Below are positions 61,667 through 64,000 of a stretch of DNA of 64,000 bases, in pieces (position 1 is the stretch's first letter; each line of letters opens with the position of its first letter). Source of the DNA: Leucobacter komagatae. Its GTDB lineage: Bacteria; Actinomycetota; Actinomycetes; Actinomycetales; Microbacteriaceae. The notes under the pieces were generated by a model, which ran no database searches, was not told where the DNA came from, and saw nothing but the letters and a program-made list of their open reading frames with translations. Location: positions 124,001-188,000 of the forward strand of contig NZ_VFON01000002.1 of the NCBI RefSeq assembly GCF_006716085.1. Reading direction: 5' to 3'. Made by a program: the position numbers and the translations under genes.

Positions 61667-61783
61667 TTAGCCCTGGCGCTGCTTGTGACGCGGGTTGCTC
61701 TTGCAGATCACCATGACGCGGCCGTGGCGGCGGATCACCTTGCAGTGATCGCAGATGGGCTTAACGCTGGGGTTGACCTTCAT
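61667..61783 (-). CDS. rpmJ: 50S ribosomal protein L36
   Basis: A 38-residue L36, too short for usual gene callers. It begins [14 protein letters not shown] and has the Cys-Cys-Cys-His zinc ligands ([13 protein letters not shown]). AAAGGA lies 6 nt before the ATG at 61783. It follows infA by 80 nt and precedes rpsM. Confidence 0.95.
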   Translation of the reverse strand: MKVNPSVKPICDHCKVIRRHGRVMVICKSNPRHKQRQG

Positions 61784-61815
61784 TGTTTTTCCTTTAGCGG
61801 GTTCGCTGTCCTCGT

Positions 61816-61835
61816 ACTCACGGGATGCCGTGAGT
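61816..61835. promoter_or_regulatory. hairpin between infA and rpmJ
   Basis: ACTCACGG and CCGTGAGT pair around a 4-nt loop. It lies 28 nt after the infA stop. No T-tract of note follows on the minus strand. Confidence 0.55.
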
Positions 61836-61863
61836 CGTTACTTTCCGATGGACGAACGCAGGT

Positions 61864-62085
61864 CTACTTGTAACGGTAGACGATGCGACCGCGGGTCAGA
61901 TCGTACGGGGTCAGCTCCACGATCACGCGGTCCCCTGGAAGGATGCGGATGTAGTGCTGACGCATTTTGCCCGAGATGTGCGCGAGCACCTTGTGGCCGT
62001 TTGTAAGCTCTACCCGGAACTGTGCGTTCGGGAGCGCCTCAGCTACCTGGCCCTCGATCTCGATGACGCCGTCTTTCTTCGCCAT
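61864..62085 (-). CDS. infA: translation initiation factor IF-1
   Basis: A 73-residue IF-1, normal length. [46 protein letters not shown] and [16 protein letters not shown] are diagnostic OB-fold segments. First gene of the ribosomal run. The 147 nt upstream (62086-62232) hold its promoter region, with no element I can name. Confidence 0.98.
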   Translation of the reverse strand: MAKKDGVIEIEGQVAEALPNAQFRVELTNGHKVLAHISGKMRQHYIRILPGDRVIVELTPYDLTRGRIVYRYK

Positions 62086-62232
62086 AGCCTCACTGTCGCT
62101 CGTGTTGATTCACCGGTCTTGCGAATGCTTCCCCCCGGTTTTCGCGATCACGAAAACAGGCACAAAGCACCAACGAGTAATCATATCCCCGATTCCCGCC
62201 ACTGTCTACCCCTGGGTCACTGGCGCAGCACC

Positions 62233-63675
62233 TCAGTTGCTCAAACTGACTTTACGACCGCCCCGACGAGCGGCCCGAAGCAGCATGAGGCCCGGGACGA
62301 CACCGACGCCCGTGATCACGGCGAGACCCAGGGAGATCCGTTCGGCAGTCACAACTGCGTCGCCATCACCGCCCGCCGCAAAGACCCCGAGCAGCGCCGA
62401 GACGAGGGCGTAGGCGATGAGCTGCGTGGTGCTCAGCGCGGCCGCCGCTTTCTCGCCCTCTGCAGCGTCGGCGCTTGCCCCCATCGCGCGCACACTGAGG
62501 TGGGGAAACACGGCGCCGATCGCTACGCCGCCGAGCACGAGCGCGACTGCCCAGGCGAGGATCCTCGCGCCTCCCGCCTCGGGCGCCTGCAGCAGCCCAT
62601 ACGTCGCCATCGACAGCGCGAGCAGGATCGGGGCGCCAATCATCGCCGAGCTCGCGATTCTCGGGCCGAACTTCACGCTCACGAGCTGCATTCCCGTCCA
62701 GCCGAGCGAGAGCGCCGCGCCGAGAAAGCCCGCCCAGACGGGCGACAGACCCCCGAGTTGCTGGCCGAACAGCGGCACGTACGTCTCGATCATGACCCCA
62801 GCGCACAGCGTCGCGACGAGCGCGTACACCCACTTGAGCTCGTTTCCGCGCGCGAACGCCAGCTTGGGCAGCACCGTGTGGGTGGCGCGTGACTCCACGG
62901 CGAGGAAGAGCACGAGCAGGAGTACGCCAACCGCGACTGCCAGGCCATCGAACCCCGCTGTGCGGAACATGGGCGCGACGCTCAAGCTCGCGGCCGCCGC
63001 GACGAGCGCGGCGAGGGAGGCGTAGGGCACGGGCTCGGGCGCGGCCGCCGCGCGGCCAGGGAGCGCTCGCACGCTGAGCAGGGCGAACAGGATCGCGATG
63101 CCGGCGAGCACCGCGTACGCCGCGCGCCACGCCCCAAGTTCCCCGAACATGCCGCCCAGGCTTGGCCCGACGAGCGCGCCAATGCCCCACATCGCTGACA
63201 CGAGGGCCGCGGCTTTGAGCCAGAGCTTCTGCGGGAGCGCCGATCGGATCACCGCATATCCGAGCCCGGCGAGCAGCCCGCCACCAAGGCCCTGCAGCAC
63301 CCGGCTCGCCACGAAGACCTCCATCGAGCCACTGAGTGCGGCGGCGGCGGACCCCAGCGCGAACCCACAGAACCCCACGAGGTAGGCGCCTCGGGCACCA
63401 AGAGCCGCAATGGAGCGCGCGGCGAGCGTCGAGGCGATGACCGCGGCTATGAGAAACCCGGTTGCCACCCAGGCAAACAGCTGCTGCCCACCGATGTCTT
63501 CCACGATTGAGGGCATGAGTGCCGCGGTGAAGTAGAGGTTCATGGCGTACAGCACGGTGCCACCGGCGAGGATCGCCGCCGGCACGAAGTGGGCGCCCGA
63601 CAAGAGGCGGTTGTCGCCCCTTTTACCGGGGTCGCTGCGTGGAGAGGGGCTCGTGCTTGCTGCGTTTTCAGTCAC
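62233..63675 (-). CDS. MFS exporter under SoxR-type control
   Basis: A 480-residue major facilitator protein with 14 or so predicted helices. The first half has TAALMPSIVEDIGG, ASRVLQGLGGGLLAGLGYAVI (motif C-like, in helix 5) and GPSLGGMFGELGAWRAAY. This pattern is the DHA2-like drug exporter type. The GTG start follows TAGGCT by 7 nt. The promoter has the 19-bp spacer of SoxR/MerR activation, and soxR is divergent. Redox-cycling metabolite export is a reasonable inference. Confidence 0.85.
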   Translation of the reverse strand: MTENAASTSPSPRSDPGKRGDNRLLSGAHFVPAAILAGGTVLYAMNLYFTAALMPSIVEDIGGQQLFAWVATGFLIAAVIASTLAARSIAALGARGAYLVGFCGFALGSAAAALSGSMEVFVASRVLQGLGGGLLAGLGYAVIRSALPQKLWLKAAALVSAMWGIGALVGPSLGGMFGELGAWRAAYAVLAGIAILFALLSVRALPGRAAAAPEPVPYASLAALVAAAASLSVAPMFRTAGFDGLAVAVGVLLLVLFLAVESRATHTVLPKLAFARGNELKWVYALVATLCAGVMIETYVPLFGQQLGGLSPVWAGFLGAALSLGWTGMQLVSVKFGPRIASSAMIGAPILLALSMATYGLLQAPEAGGARILAWAVALVLGGVAIGAVFPHLSVRAMGASADAAEGEKAAAALSTTQLIAYALVSALLGVFAAGGDGDAVVTAERISLGLAVITGVGVVPGLMLLRAARRGGRKVSLSN

Positions 63676-63682
63676 GCAGGCT

Positions 63683-63713
63683 AGCCTAGAAGTTCAAGTT
63701 AACTTGAAGTCAA
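63683..63713 (-). promoter_or_regulatory. SoxR-type promoter of the MFS gene (19-bp spacer)
   Basis: On the minus strand TTGACT (63713-63708), a 19-bp spacer, and TAGGCT (63688-63683). The spacer holds the palindrome TTCAAGTTAACTTGAA (63693-63708), very like the SoxR box CTCAAGTTAACTTGAG. The 19-bp spacing is the mark of MerR/SoxR-activated promoters. Confidence 0.9.
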
Positions 63714-63721
63714 GGGGTGAC

Positions 63722-64000
63722 ATGGAACGCAAGACGCCGACGGACAACCTCACGATTGGCGAGGTCGCCGCACGCGCAGGTATCGCGACCTCCGCTATCC
63801 GCTTTTACGAGCAAGAGGGTCTCATCACATCGGTGCGCACCGCCGGAAACCAGCGGCGCTACCCCCGCCACACGCTCCGCCGGCTCTCGATCATCGGCTA
63901 CGCGAAGCGCCTCGGCATCCCGCTCACCGAGGTCGCCGCGGTGTTTGAGACGCTGCCCACGGATCGCATGCCGAGCAAGCGGGACTGGACAAGGATCTCT
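63722..64000 (+). CDS. soxR: SoxR-family redox-sensing regulator (5' part)
   Basis: The first 93 codons of a MerR-family gene cut by the window end. LTIGEVAARAGIATSAIRFYEQEGLI is the DNA-binding part, followed by RTAGNQRRYPRHTLRRLSII and RLGIPLTEVAAVF. The end LPTDRMPSKRDWTRIS matches SoxR rather than other MerR types. The C-terminal [2Fe-2S] Cys cluster would lie beyond the window. The ATG at 63722 is 13 nt after the palindrome. It is divergent from the MFS gene, its likely target. Confidence 0.9.
   Translation, partial: MERKTPTDNLTIGEVAARAGIATSAIRFYEQEGLITSVRTAGNQRRYPRHTLRRLSIIGYAKRLGIPLTEVAAVFETLPTDRMPSKRDWTRIS

Overview
The window is a high-GC actinobacterial chromosome segment, most likely from a Microbacteriaceae member close to Leucobacter. 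This placement is inferred from gene order (purN-purH, sucCD, guaB3/guaA, glmS-acpS-alr-tsaEB-rimI-tsaD, rplM-rpsI-glmM, infA-rpmJ-rpsM-rpsK-rpoA-rplQ), from the very GC-rich third codon positions, and from protein recall; no search was run. Most of the window is core chromosome with a few accessory blocks. I saw no tRNA, rRNA, CRISPR array, transposase or prophage genes.

Layout. 1-1.2 kb: a HAAS-type membrane protein and a META-domain lipoprotein. 1.3-4.1 kb: a small membrane protein, purH and purN. 4.2-5.0 kb: an SDR oxidoreductase. 5.2-9.4 kb: a thiamine ABC importer operon with an extra P-loop kinase gene, preceded by a clear TPP riboswitch. 9.4-12.4 kb: a DUF6350 membrane protein and a MetE/UROD-like protein. 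12.5-15.5 kb: an Ohr/OsmC peroxidase and a D-methionine-type ABC importer. 15.7-17.8 kb: sucCD. 18.1-23.8 kb: a ROK regulator divergent from a four-gene catabolic operon whose transporter has the NRAMP fold but lacks the NRAMP metal-binding motifs. 23.8-29.9 kb: pcrA, asparaginase, a simple-sequence intergenic region, a glycerophosphodiesterase and a BI-1 protein. 30.1-32.1 kb: a lactonase plus aldo/keto reductase pair resembling L-fucose oxidation. 32.1-41.5 kb: an NYN-LOTUS protein, guaA, DUF3817, SURF1, guaB3, a CDF metal exporter with an ArsR repressor, guaB and rarD. 41.6-44.6 kb: solitary groES under a perfect CIRCE operator and two DUF4190 proteins around a methyltransferase. 44.6-50.7 kb: a seven-gene operon from glmS to tsaD in which every junction is a 4-nt overlap. 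50.7-53.5 kb: coaA, then a repeat-rich stretch flanking a DUF559 endonuclease-like gene. 53.5-62.1 kb: glmM, ribosomal proteins, truA, an OafA-type acyltransferase, rpoA and infA. 62.2-64 kb: an MFS exporter divergent from a SoxR gene cut by the window end, sharing a textbook SoxR-type promoter with a 19-bp spacer.

Across the window many genes have a TAGACT-like -10 box ending 6-9 nt before the start codon and no Shine-Dalgarno, suggesting leaderless mRNAs; this was used to choose several starts. The most unusual points are the NRAMP-like catabolic operon and its promoter-embedded operator, the GATCTGC-N6-AATGCC repeat family that brackets the DUF559 gene, the SoxR promoter, the 41-bp palindrome inside acpS, and the P-loop kinase coupled to the thiamine transporter.
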